From Thermothielavioides terrestris NRRL 8126 (taxonomy: Eukaryota; Ascomycota; Sordariomycetes; Sordariales; Chaetomiaceae), in the NCBI RefSeq assembly GCF_000226115.1, contig NC_016459.1:2465501-2529500 (forward strand): DNA of 64,000 nt, written 5' to 3'. This document shows, one piece after another, positions 24,556 through 35,640 of the stretch. Every line of letters begins with the position of its first letter. Positions within the stretch are counted from its first letter, which is position 1. The notes beneath the pieces are model-generated. The model ran no database searches, was not told the origin of the DNA, and saw only the letters and a list, made by a program, of their open reading frames with translations. A program made the position numbers and the translations under genes.

Positions 24556-25790
24556 AGACGGTCGCGCCCAGTGAGATCTTGCTCTTTCACGAATCGGTGT
24601 TTTGCTGGCGGTGGATTCTCTATTTCGCGATACTATATTTGCTTTTGCTTCTGGGACATATTTCCCTGTGGCGCGGACCGGCAGAGGGTGGGCGCGCGGC
24701 GTTGGTGGCGTTCAAGGTCGAGGTCACAAGGCAGCAGGACGACACGGGGCCTCGGGGGCTTTCAGGTCAGGCATTGCAGGGCAGACGTTGTTGCTTCCAT
24801 AATTATCTTTGCGGTGCAATCAATTCAGATCTCATGAACTTCTCTTGATCGTCATCCGTGTCCATGTCCACGGCCTGCCTCCGAGATATCCCACTTGTTC
24901 AGACAGAATGCATCCATCCCCTGGCCACGGTCCAGGACTGATAGATATCTGTTTCGGTCTAACGAAGCCGAGCGCCCGAAGCCGACAGGGTTGACAGGGG
25001 ACAGTATTTGCCTCGGCTCGTCAGGCTCTGCTTAACTGCGGGACCGCGAATGTGGGCTGGTAATCTGCCCTCAGCCATTGGCTGCGCGCCAAGCCATGAC
25101 ATCAGCCGAGGACCTGAACCGTTGCGAAACAGCAGCTGTCTGTCACATGCACGCACTCGCGCTCTCAGCCCAGCCCTCCGCAATCGAGTTACTCGCACGC
25201 GGTCGCCAACGGAGCGGAAAATGGGATTCTAGGAGCGAGGTACCTCAACGATCGTAAGCAAAAGCTCTACGATACATACAACACAGGGCGAAGCCAAAAA
25301 GCCAAAAGCTGGAGCGTGTACATACATAGGTACTTCCGTATGGGTGGTAGGTACGGAGTCGGCAATCAAGAATCTCGGCCTGGTGCCTCATTCTTATTCA
25401 GGTTTCCCCACACCAAGTCCGCAAACTGAAGAACTCCGACCGAGGTGCAAAGGCAACATTGGCGGCTGTCGACAGGAAAGGCAATCCCAGGTAACGTCAC
25501 TGGTGCGGCGAGTAATTACCACGGCTTGGCCTATGCGCGCCCCAGAATGCCCAGAATGAGGGGTGTGCCGTGCCCCGGATCCGAGCAAACCCAGCATGAC
25601 GGGTGGGTAAGGCTGGAACAGGGCCACTGTTCACATGTGATCGGATCCCGTGGGGGGTCCCAGCTCTTTAATGACTGAGGACTCCGTTCCCATTCCCCAA
25701 GTGCGGTTCTCATCCTTCTCTCTGCTTCGTCTTGTCGCTTACCTTCTCGTCATCCCTGCGTAACAACATCTTTTACACCCCACCGCCGCC
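24556..25790. other. Intergenic region between FEN1 and the cytochrome b5-ACAD gene
   Basis: About 1.2 kb without a gene I can support. A weak TACATACATAGGTA motif occurs near 25320. The last 150 nt before 25791 are C/T-rich leader-like sequence. Confidence 0.45.
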
Positions 25791-27609
25791 ATGTCCAAGA
25801 CATTTACCCAGAGCGACGTCGCGTCGAACAACAAGCCCGAATCCCTATGGATCGTGATCGACGGCGACGTGTACGATCTGACCAAGTTCCAAGATGACCA
25901 TCCGGGTGCGTATCAATTGCCCTACCGAAGCGGGTTTTCCGCCGTCGGGCGTGCAGTGCCAGTGCTGACAGGGTGGACATGTGCCGTATGCGACCGACAG
26001 GCGGCAAGAAGATCCTCCAGAGAGTGGCGGGCAAGGATGCGTCGAAGCAGTTCTGGAAGTACCACAACGAGGGCATCCTCAAGAAGTACAAGAAGCAGCT
26101 GCAAATCGGCTCGCTAGACACCAAGCCGAAGCCGCCCGCCGCTGCCCCTGCCCCGGCGCCCGCCCCCGCCAAGAAAGAGGCCCCCAAGCCCAAGGCGGCG
26201 GCGGCTGTTGCTCCGTCCGAGCAGCCTGCCGAGGCCCTCGAGCCGTTTGGCGACCAGATTCCCTTCTCCGACCCGAGCTGGTACCAGGGTGTGAGTAACC
26301 TCCTCTCCGCCGTTCCTGCTGCTGCTGCGCGCGCACATGACGGCTTTGGTTCTAACTCTCTGCGTTGCAGTATCACTCGCCCTACTTCAACGAGACGCAC
26401 GCGGCCCTCCGCGCCGAGGTGCGCGAGTGGATCGAGACCGAGATCGAGCCGCACGTCACCGAGTGGGACGAGAAGAAGGAGGTGCCGCCCGAGGTGTACA
26501 AGGAGATGGGCCGGCGCGGCTACCTGGCCGGGCTGCTGGGCACGCGCTATCAGAAGGAATACGTGCAGGGCGACGGCGTGCGGTCGGTGCCGCCCGAGAA
26601 GTGGGACCTCTTCCACGAGATGCTGCTCACGGACGAGCTCAGCCGCGTCGGCTCGGGCGGCTTCGTCTGGAACGTCATCGGCGGCTTCGGCATCGGCTGC
26701 CCGCCGCTGGTCAAGTTCGGCAAGAAATCGCTGGTCGACCGCATCCTGCCGGGCATCCTCGCCGGCGACAAGCGCATCTGCCTGGCCATCACGGAGCCCG
26801 ACGCCGGCAGCGACGTGGCCAACCTGACGTGCGAGGCGCGCCTGAGCGACGACGGCAAGCACTACATCGTCAACGGCGAGAAGAAGTGGATCACCAACGG
26901 TATCTGGTGCGACTACTTCACCACGGCCGTGCGCACGGGCGGGCCCGGCATGAACGGCGTGTCGCTGCTGCTGATCGAGCGCGACTTTGGCGGCGTGTCG
27001 ACGCGCCGCATGGACTGCCAGGGCGTGTGGTCGAGCGGCACGACCTACATCACGTTCGAGGACGTCAAGGTGCCGGTCGAGAACCTGATCGGCAAGGAGA
27101 ACCAGGGCTTCCGGGTCATCATGACCAACTTCAACCACGAGCGCATCGGCATCATCATCCAGTGCCTGCGCTTCTCGCGCGTCTGCTTCGAGGAGTCGGT
27201 CCGGTACGCCAACAAGCGGCGCACCTTCGGCAAGAAGCTGATCGAGCACCCGGTCATCCGGCTCAAGCTGGCGCACATGGCGCGCCAGATCGAGGCGAGC
27301 TACAACTGGCTCGAGAACCTCATCTACCAGTGCCAGCGCATGGGCGAGACCGAGGCGATGCTGCGCCTGGGCGGGCCCATCGCCTCGCTCAAGGCCCAGG
27401 CGACCGTCACGTTCGAGTTCTGCGCCCGCGAGGCCGCCCAGATCTTCGGCGGCCTGTCCTACTCGCGCGGCGGCCAGGGCGCCAAGGTCGAGCGCCTCTA
27501 CCGCGACGTCCGCGCCTACGCCATCCCCGGCGGCAGCGAGGAGATCATGCTCGACCTGAGCATACGCCAGAGCATGCGCGTCGCCAAGATGCTGGGCATG
27601 AAGCTGTAG
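25791..27609 (+). CDS. Acyl-CoA dehydrogenase with N-terminal cytochrome b5 domain
   Basis: Exons 25791-25905, 26001-26290 and 26371-27609 encode 547 aa. Residues 1-75 form a cytochrome b5 heme domain: the HPGG motif is split by intron 1, and the likely axial ligands are H37 and H60. A Pro/Ala/Lys linker (about 80-110) leads to a full acyl-CoA dehydrogenase domain with CLAITEPDAGSDVANL, NGEKKWITNG, RRTFGKKLIEHP and AAQIFGGLSYSRGG. GGSEEIM takes the place of the usual catalytic TYEG motif. Such fusions occur widely in fungi. Flavin electrons may pass to the b5 heme, but the acceptor and substrate are not settled here. There is no clear mitochondrial presequence; the C-terminal MKL is not a standard peroxisomal signal. 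Confidence 0.93.
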
Positions 27610-28646
27610 AGTGTAGTATGTACGAGGGAGGGGAAATCTACCTTGGAAAAGACAACGCGAAAAGATAGGGTAGGGGGATTTCTGGGTCTAGTCTGGAGTT
27701 TGGTTACCTTTTTTTGTTTCTGTAGTAATCTGGACATACACCCGACAGCCGAACGGCCGGTGTCTTTTCCTGCCATGGTAACAATACTCCTTGCCCTCGC
27801 GGTATAAGGCCGGGAGCAAGCGTGACATTGATGCTGTGCCCGTTCTTTGCAAGCTACAATGTTGGGGTCAACCAATTGCCGGGAGATGTCTGCTTGAGCA
27901 ACTTCAGCAAACAGAATGAACATGTGTTTTACCTGTTGCTTTGCTTTCTCACTCTATGCGTCAAATGAGAAAGGAATACGCAGAGAGAAGATACAAGGGG
28001 AAAAACTGGTTCTGTCACAAGCAGTGAAAAGTAGCCGCAGGGCAAACTACCTATGTTCTGGAAACTACCTAGTTAGCTTGGTGTGGAAGAAATTCGACAG
28101 CACAGGGGCCCCATTTTTTGGAGAAACTCAGAGAAAAGAACAATGTAGGTGATAGTTTGTAATCACAAGTGATTCATAAACAGCCTCTTGCGAGAATTCA
28201 TCATAGTGTAGGACGAGATGGTTGGGCTGAAAGAAGACTTCATACCTTCGACAACGGCCTATCAAGCGGCCATTCAAGACAATGGCAATCACTAGAAGAT
28301 GTCAGCAACGGTGTAAATGCCGCAGTAGGGGATCCAAGCAGATCACAATCTTGGGCAGCTCAGAAATAGAACAATGTAGGTGATTTGTGATAATCATTAC
28401 AGGCATGTTCATAAACAGCCTCTTGAGAAGAATCATCATGCTGACTCAAGGAAACGAGATGGGAAAGCGGCTGGGGTAGGCATACCTCGTGCAGGAGACC
28501 CAGCTATGGCCATGCAGCAATCGGTCTGGTGATAAGAAGCACCATAGCGTGATGGTAGTACAGCCTTTCCATTTTCTAGAGCGGCTAGCCAATCTGTCCT
28601 CTGCTATGTGTACATAGCCTGCAGCGGGCCAGGCTCGAGGGATCCC
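27610..28646. other. Intergenic region containing a 231-nt spaced duplication
   Basis: Convergent 3' flanks of the ACAD fusion gene and the complex I gene. It is AT-richer than the neighbourhood, with no coding signal. It contains the direct duplication described separately. Confidence 0.5.
28120..28480. repeat. Direct duplication of about 100 nt with a 231-nt period
   Basis: The block starting at 28137 (AGAACAATGTAGGTGAT, then CATAAACAGCCTCTTG, a run of ATCATCAT-like bases, and ACGAGATGG) recurs from 28368 with the same order of sub-blocks. The copies differ by substitutions and small indels. No terminal inverted repeats or coding potential were seen, so this looks like an old local tandem duplication. 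Confidence 0.65.
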
Positions 28647-29500
28647 TCAGGCCACGTCGGGGTCGGCGCAGACAGGATTGATGTCGATCCCGTACTTCTC
28701 CTTGAGCCTCGCTCGCCTGCGCTCCTCATAGCCCGGCGGCCGGATACCTGGAAAGAGAAAATGGTGAATCGCTACCCAGGGAAAGGAGCCTAGTGGTTGG
28801 CGGTGCAGGCAGATACTGACCTCGGCCCTCTCCAATCTCGGCCAGCGTCTCCTCGATCGGTCGCCTCCTGTTCTTGCGCAGCATCTCTTTCCGCTCGTAC
28901 TCATCCACCTCGGGGCTTTTCAGGTACCCTCTCAGCGAAGCACCGGTGTACTCGTATGTAGCGAGGACGACGGAAGTGAGGAGGCCGCAGCCGACGATGC
29001 GAGGGATGCTATTGGCTGCGCACGGGAAGGTGGTGTGTTCATCGTCGGTCAGCGTGCTCGAGCGGGCCAGGGAGAATCAAATCAATGGCTGCGGGGATGG
29101 CCTACTCCTAAGACCGACGACCGCGCCGGCGAGGAAGCCGCCGATGCCGTGGTTCCAGTGGTCCTCGGTTTCGCGCAGATTGGCCGAGGCATCGCGGGCG
29201 AACTCGAAGACGCCGCCGGCGGCAGCTGCGTTGGTAGCAAGGTCAGCACAGGGCCAATTGCATGGGCACGAGTGCATGCGACGGCAATGACACTGGCAAT
29301 GGCAATGGCAATGGCGTACCAAAGGTGGCAATGATGCTGGTGTTCCTGGTGAAGGTGGTCCACGGGCCGACGTTCTTCTTTGCGAGCGAGTTCCTCACCG
29401 CGGCAAACAGCAGACCGACACCGCCGTACGTCACGGTGCCGTAGAGTCCGGAGTGAATGGCATCTTTGGGATGGTATTGGTCGTCCCCGGTCGACGCCAT
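28647..29500 (-). CDS. NUJM: NADH:ubiquinone oxidoreductase 21.3 kDa subunit (NDUFA11/B14.7 type)
   Basis: On the minus strand, four exons, 29500-29320, 29225-29106, 29015-28821 and 28747-28647, splice to 198 aa. The N-terminus (YHPKDAIHSGLYGTVTYGG) and the small-residue-rich helices (AAAGGVFEF, GIGGFLAGAVVGL, IPRIVGCGLLTSVV) match the Tim17/22/23-like fold of the fungal NUJM subunit. The charged tail contains IDINP. It is an accessory membrane-arm subunit of mitochondrial complex I that helps stabilise the arm. The junction between exons 2 and 3 gives an Arg-Thr-Asn sequence; a shift of a few bases cannot be excluded. Size matches the Neurospora 21.3 kDa subunit. Confidence 0.88.
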
Positions 29501-30430
29501 GGTGCCGGGCCGGTGGGTGGTGGTGGTGGTGGTAATTGTGTTGGTCGCGCGAACTCAGGAAGTTGCTTTTCGGATTGTCCGAGTCCAAAATGCGGTTGTC
29601 AGAGCTGGGGGGCCACAGCGGGCTCCGTACTGTATCTTACCCAGTAAGTTACCCAAGGCCTTACCTTACCGTACTCCTGGGCCTGGGACTTTTAGGTCAT
29701 TCCGTCTGGATGGTACGGTGAAATTACAGATCTGGTAACGCGAAAGGCTCCTAACTCTCACTACGCAGTAGTCCCGTCACTCTGTCGAACTGTATTTCAT
29801 ACACACCTAATGGGAAGATCCATCTACTCTCAGCTGTTGCAAAGCCAACAAGCGATTCGTCAACCAACCGTTGCAACTCATTCACTCACTTCAACTTGCA
29901 CGGGCATTAAATATACTCGGTGCTGCGTAAGCAGACGACCGAGTTTCCAACATCACTGCCCGCGGAGCACGCAGGACCCTCTCACCTACCTTACGGGGGC
30001 CTTCGTGCCAGCGCCGGCGCCTGCGACTGCGCAATTCCAGAACTTCCAAGTTACCTATTGCATGGCTCACTCGGTTTCCTTATGAGCCGGCATCAACCAT
30101 CATCTCACCAAGAGCAAGGAGCAATACTAATCTTGACGCAACGCACCGGCACCGACTCTTCGATTCCTTGTCACTTATTATTTGCCTTCTACTCTCACCG
30201 TCCTCTGGAACACCGACCCGATCTTCCGCGACTCGGGCCGTCACATTTTATAAGTCAATCACACTTGGGTTGCGTACGCGAGTCGGGACCTCGCAGCGAT
30301 CGCCCGCGTATTGGGCTCACCTGACAGAAATACAACGACAGAATACCCCGGCGTTCTTCTCTTGCTCTCCAAGGCTGAGAATAAAAGTGCCTAAAAAGTA
30401 ACCTCTCCCCATCACCTTTGCACTTCCCAG
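29501..30430. other. Divergent promoter region of NUJM and UBP2, with the probable UBP2 first exon
   Basis: About 0.9 kb between divergent genes. It should contain the missing UBP2 start codon; the ATGs at 29810 and 30082 open short frames, but I could not find a donor in the right phase with confidence. Nothing else was seen. Confidence 0.4.
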
Positions 30431-33400
30431 GCTTCCCTCGGCGACTCGCAAACCTGTCAACCATTGCTAACCCGCCTTCACCAGTGATCCAAATTGCTGA
30501 GCCGCGTGTCCCCGGAAAGGGTGAGCCTCCTGTTCCCCAGCCGCTGCGCGAAGCAAAGACTTACCGAGACTCAGGCGGGCGTCTAGCCTCTCGGCTCATC
30601 CAGGACTGGTTCGCGGGGCGTCTAGCGCAGAACGAGCAAGGTGACAGCGGGAGCGTCGGGCTGCCTACCGACTGCCCGTCGCTACGAGTGTTTCCTCCCC
30701 GCCCGGAAGCCGGCCCCGAGCATGACCTGCTCATCATCCAGTCGCAGAGTTATGACGACGCCCACGACCCCGAGAATCAAGGCAGGTCCTTGGTTTGCTG
30801 CATGTGCAGGTATTGCCGCTACCATTTCGTCTTCCACATCTACCCTCCTGCGCGCGAAGACGGCATGACGCACATGCAGCACCATCTCCGCCTCAAGGAA
30901 TTCCAACGGCTCCCCTTCGCCAGCCCCCCGCCTTCGCCTCCATCCACCCGGCGTCCCCAACCGTGCCGGTTTCTGTACGACTGCACCGTGTGCGGGATGG
31001 TTGTCTGCCTCGACATGTCGTTGCCTCGGCTGCAGTCGGGCTGGATCGAGTTGATCACGGACGAGAACCGGATCCGGGAGGCGTTGAGGATCGCCCGAGA
31101 GCAAGACCCTGGACGCTACGGGGACATCAGCCCGGAGAAGGAGAACCACTACCTGACAACGGCCCTCTCCACGTTGAACCAGTATCTCAAAAATATACTG
31201 GATGATGACGGCTCGGGGCCCCGCAAGAGGATATCTTGCCGGAACAAGACATTTTTGGTGCAGTTTGGCCAGGATTGCGACCAAATGTTCCGCTATCTCG
31301 GGTTTGAGCAGCAGCACGACCCCGCCACCGGAGAGTGGTACTGGCTGCCTCCGGTTTTGCCTCCTCAGTCGGGCAAGACGCCCCTGAATTCGCCGAGGGC
31401 TTTCATCGAAGACGTCAGAAGCGAGGTGCAGAGCCTCCTCGACGACAAGCCGCTTCCCAACGGCCAGCCCGTCGTCAAGCCGTTCTCGGCACGAGACCAG
31501 CTGGAGAAGGCTCTCGGATGCGACAAAACCCCACGGTCTGCGGGTCCGCCGTCTATTGACAGCAGCGAGCTTCAGCATTTCACCACCCTCGGCGCGCCAG
31601 TCGGCGCAAGCGATGAGCTGCTCAAGTTCGCGTACAGGAGACAAGTCGAGACCGACCCGGAGGGCGCACCATCTTATTTGGAAGCGCTCGGCACACTCTC
31701 TGGGCGCAGAGCCGAGGAACTCCAAATGTTTGTTTTCGGAGAGCAGGAGTTGCTGGCCGAAAAAGACAAACAAGCGGTGGCCACCGCCACCGCCGCGGAC
31801 CCCGAGACCGCTGCCATCGAAAGGGCATACGCCCACTTTGCTCTGCGGAGAGACTGTCCTGAAGCGCCCGCGTACTTCATCAACGTGTACAGGAACTACA
31901 GAGAACAGTCTCCCGCACAGAAATCAGACCATCGGCTCGCCTTGCTCACGATTGGGAGAGACCGGCACAGCGAAGAAATTGAGTACGAGGTGTACATGAC
32001 CGACATGGAACTCTCGGAGGCCTGCCGATTCCTGGGCGTGGACGCCGAATGGCCGTTGGACAATATCGCGGCGATGGCACAGAGCGTTGCTTCGGTATGT
32101 TCCGTTCTTACATTCCTGCAATCACCCGAGCCTCGTGGTTCACCACCCCCCGAAAGAATCGTACAAAGGGCTGACTTCTTGCAGGAGATGGACCTTAAGC
32201 TTGTCCTTATGGCGCTCGACACCATCGGGCGAAGTCGGCCCGCGGATGACCCAAACCGTTACGCGTTTGACGAAACCGTGCTCATGCTGCGATCCGGCCT
32301 TCCATCCTCGCCCCTAGATAGCAGCGCGACACCTACCGCTGAGCCCTCTCGCGAAGTTGTGGATATGGAGCTTCCGGTCGGGCTCGCCAATCTTCGGAAC
32401 ACCTGCTATCTGAATAGCATTCTTCAGTATTTCTACTCCGTTAACGCCGTCAGGGACCTCGCTATGAATGCCGACCTGCCCGCCTTGCAGCCGACCGAGG
32501 AGAATCTGAGCAATCTGCTCCGCGCCACCAACAGCGGCGGCAGTGACAGCAGCCCGACCGGGTCCAGCTTGGAGACGGGGCGAGCCTTCGTCGGACATGA
32601 ATGTGAGTGGTTTTGTCGGCTGCGTGTGCGTTTGCTTCGTTGTCCTCATTGCTGACTCTGACGCGCCAGTCACGCGCGAGCTGAGCACCCTTTTCCGGGA
32701 GCTCGACGCCACTGGAAGTAGCTGGATCACGCCTCGGCAGCGCCTCGCCAATGCTGCTCTGCTGAGGCCGGAGAAGCTGCGTCCCCGCTCAGAGGGTTCC
32801 GAAACTGCGCCGAGCTCGAGCAACGATGCCGGGCCGCCACTGCCGCCCCGCACGGCCCACGAGAGCTCCGTCCCCCGCGTGCCCGATGCCCCCATGACAG
32901 AACCCGAATGCTGCGAGACCGCTAGTGCCGCGAGCTCACAAACGCTGGTAAACAACGCTGGTGAAGAGGGCGCTGCGGGTGCCACGACTGAGCCGCGGAA
33001 CGCCGAGAAGGACGCGCCGACGGCCGCGGATGAGGCTGTAGCGCAAACATCCGCTAGCCCCAAGTCCAACCAACCCGCCCAGAGGGGAGTGAGAATGTCG
33101 AAGCTCACTGTCGAAGAGCTTGCCGTCGAGCTGGACAAGCCAAACGTCGGATCCGATCAGATGGACGTTGACGAGGTCATGGGTAACGCCATTGACCATC
33201 TGCGGGCGGCCTTCAAGGTATCCCGTATTGGCAGTTCTGAGGCCGCTCCGGACCCCATCCAGCAAGCCTTCTTCTCAACCTTCATCGATAACCGGAAGAA
33301 GATTGGCGATTCCGAGTGGAACCGGTCCAGGAGATCCGACCGCTGGGTGACGGCGTACCCTGCTCAGTCAGGGACGCGGGACCTGTACGATGCCCTGGCC

Positions 33401-34486
33401 AACTCATTTGACCTCGAGCCACTCCCCGGCGACCTCCTTTCTTTCACCACGATCGAGCGACCGGCGCCGCATTTTCACATCTGTATCCAGCGCTCGGACG
33501 GCGTGAGGAAGAATTCCAACCCCATTACCATCCCGAACGTTCTCTATCTCGACCGCTTCATGCATGCCGCCGACAACCAGTCAGTGCTATCCAGGGAGAG
33601 GAGGCGCCGATGGGATATCACGACCAGACTGAACGAGATATCAAGCTCGAAGTCGGCGGATGGGCGCCCTGAGACAGCCAAGGCCGATTCCCGGGTTGCC
33701 GGTCACGCTTTGAAGGTCGGTATGCAAGAAGATGACCTCACCGAGGAGGAGATCGATGGGTTCTTAATCGTTGGGAGCTCTGGCGTCCCCGCTGTGGACT
33801 CATCATCCTCCACAGCCGCCGCGGTGAACGGGACACGAGGTGCAGAGGAGGTTACTCCTGACTCGGAGTTGAAGCGGCTGTTGGTCAAGTATGGTCTAGC
33901 AGAGCCCGCCTTTGCTCGCTCCGGCTCCGCCGAGCCACCACCGTACAACAACACCAACAGCACGAAGACGACGACCCTACTGCCATCTGACATCGACGCG
34001 TTTTGGGAGCGATTTGCGGCCGAGGAGGATGCAGAGAGGCAGCGCCTGACCGCCGAGCGCGACAGGATCTTTGCGGACGCCCACAACGTCGCCTATCTTC
34101 TCCACGCCGTCGTGTGCCACGCGGGCGCATCGGCCTCGGCCGGGCACTACTGGGTGTGGATCCACGACTTCGAGCGCGACGTCTGGCGCAAGTACAACGA
34201 CACCACCGTGTCCGTCCACCCGGCCGACTTCGTCTTCCAGGAGCTCAACACCAAGGGCGAGCCGTACTACCTGGCCTACGTCAGGGCCGACGAGGTCGCG
34301 CACCTGGTCAGCATCCCGCGCCGCCACCCGCCCACGCCGCCGCCGGTGCCCCCGCGTCCCCAGCCGCCCCAGCCGGAACGGGATATCGTTATGGTCGATG
34401 CGGACGGGCCCGGACCGGCCGAGACCGCCGTCGAGCACCTGGAGGACGTGGATATGCAGGCCAACTCGCTCCACGACCGCCAGTGA
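30431..34486 (+). CDS. UBP2: Ubiquitin carboxyl-terminal hydrolase, UBP2 type (5' end unresolved)
   Basis: The visible coding exons are about 30431-32094, 32185-32602 and 32670-34486, giving roughly 1300 aa. The USP catalytic core is split as in Ubp2: the Cys box GLANLRNTCYLNSILQ lies at about 32379-32426, and the His box HAGASASAGHYWVWIH at about 34117-34164 near the C-terminus. The N-terminal half contains the Ubp2-type Cys-rich segment (CCMCRYCRYHFVFH). Ubp2 removes K63-linked ubiquitin chains from substrates of the HECT ligase Rsp5. No in-frame ATG is found near the 5' end; the first exon probably lies upstream and joins at the TTCCCAG before 30431. The intron 32095-32184 is 90 nt with no stop, so its retention would keep the frame. 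Confidence 0.85.
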
Positions 34487-35640
34487 GGGGCTGTTCCGTG
34501 CGCGGAAGCACATGCATGGCGATATCGGGGAGCTTCCTATCGCATGCAGTCACATGCCGTCCGTCGGATATTCCACGACGAAAAGACCTGTCCACCAACA
34601 CACGTGTTTTTCTTAGGGCCCAAGGAGCTACCGAGAGGATTGAGTCTTGCACTGGGGTTTGCCATCCGTGGGCTTGTTGCGTTTCTGGCCGGGATCATGG
34701 GTGCGGCTGGGACGGATTTGGAGGGGGTTTTGCTCCATCTCGGATCGACATCAATGGGATCGGTATCTGTTTCGTTGCAAAGTTCGGCCGCGTGAGCTGA
34801 GGCCGAGGGATGGACGGGGACGGGAGTATTGCTGATTGCACTCGGGGAATGCTTGCATGCTCGGTTTAGGTGCTTAAGGCATGCTCGGTTTTCAGGATCC
34901 GGACACCGGAATCTCATCTGGCCCGGGCGCGGCATGGGGGGCCACAGGTTCGTTGGTGGTTGGTGGTTATGTAGCCGTGAATTCTCATTTTCTCAACCAG
35001 GACTGGCCTATTCTGTTATTGACATCGCGAACATCCCAGTGTGCTGGGCGGTGCGTGTATGGGGTAGGTAGGTAGGGATTTCGCTCCCATGAACAAGACC
35101 CACCGCCCGTGCTTCACAGCGGTTGTGTCGTGTAGGACCGTCCACTGGGACGAGGCCGCGGCTGCGAGTGCTTCGTCGACACCGGGATAAGTAGGTATGT
35201 ATCCATGGCACGGCTGTCCTACATACATTGCTCATTGCCGTGTTATTAATACTGATATATTAGCAGAATCTACCCCGATGGTGCAAGCCGTACAAACACT
35301 AGCCGCGGTGCTCCGCCCCCGTAAACGCCTAGCAACCCCCCCGAACTCAAATGGAAGCCATATGTGTACCCAGTATCCATCACGTTGGCGAGTTATGCCC
35401 CCGAACACAAGCCTGCCCTATTCCCCATAGCCAGTCGCCAGCCCATCTCTGGTGAACATTGTCCTTGCTAACCGGAAAACACGACCCAGGCCATATAAAC
35501 CTCCGCTAGGTATGGTATCATCCCAACCAATCCCTCCTGCAAAGCAGACAAACCGAGCAAGCAAAAACCCAACCAGGCAAGGTAGGTAGGTTGAGCCCCT
35601 TGTTGCAACTGCGCAAGTTTCATGCAAACAAGCGAACGAA
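34487..35640. other. Convergent 3' region between UBP2 and MSH2
   Basis: About 1.15 kb with GGTAGGTAGG motifs at about 35063 and 35582. Only short ORFs without recognisable motifs are present. Confidence 0.5.

Noticed and set aside
25804..27276. 490-codon open frame on the minus strand
   Set aside because: Shadow of the GC-rich acyl-CoA dehydrogenase coding strand; composition is repetitive Ala/Arg/Asp/Val with no domain.
30682..31836. 384-codon open frame on the minus strand
   Set aside because: Antisense to the conserved UBP2 N-terminal half; no recognisable protein.
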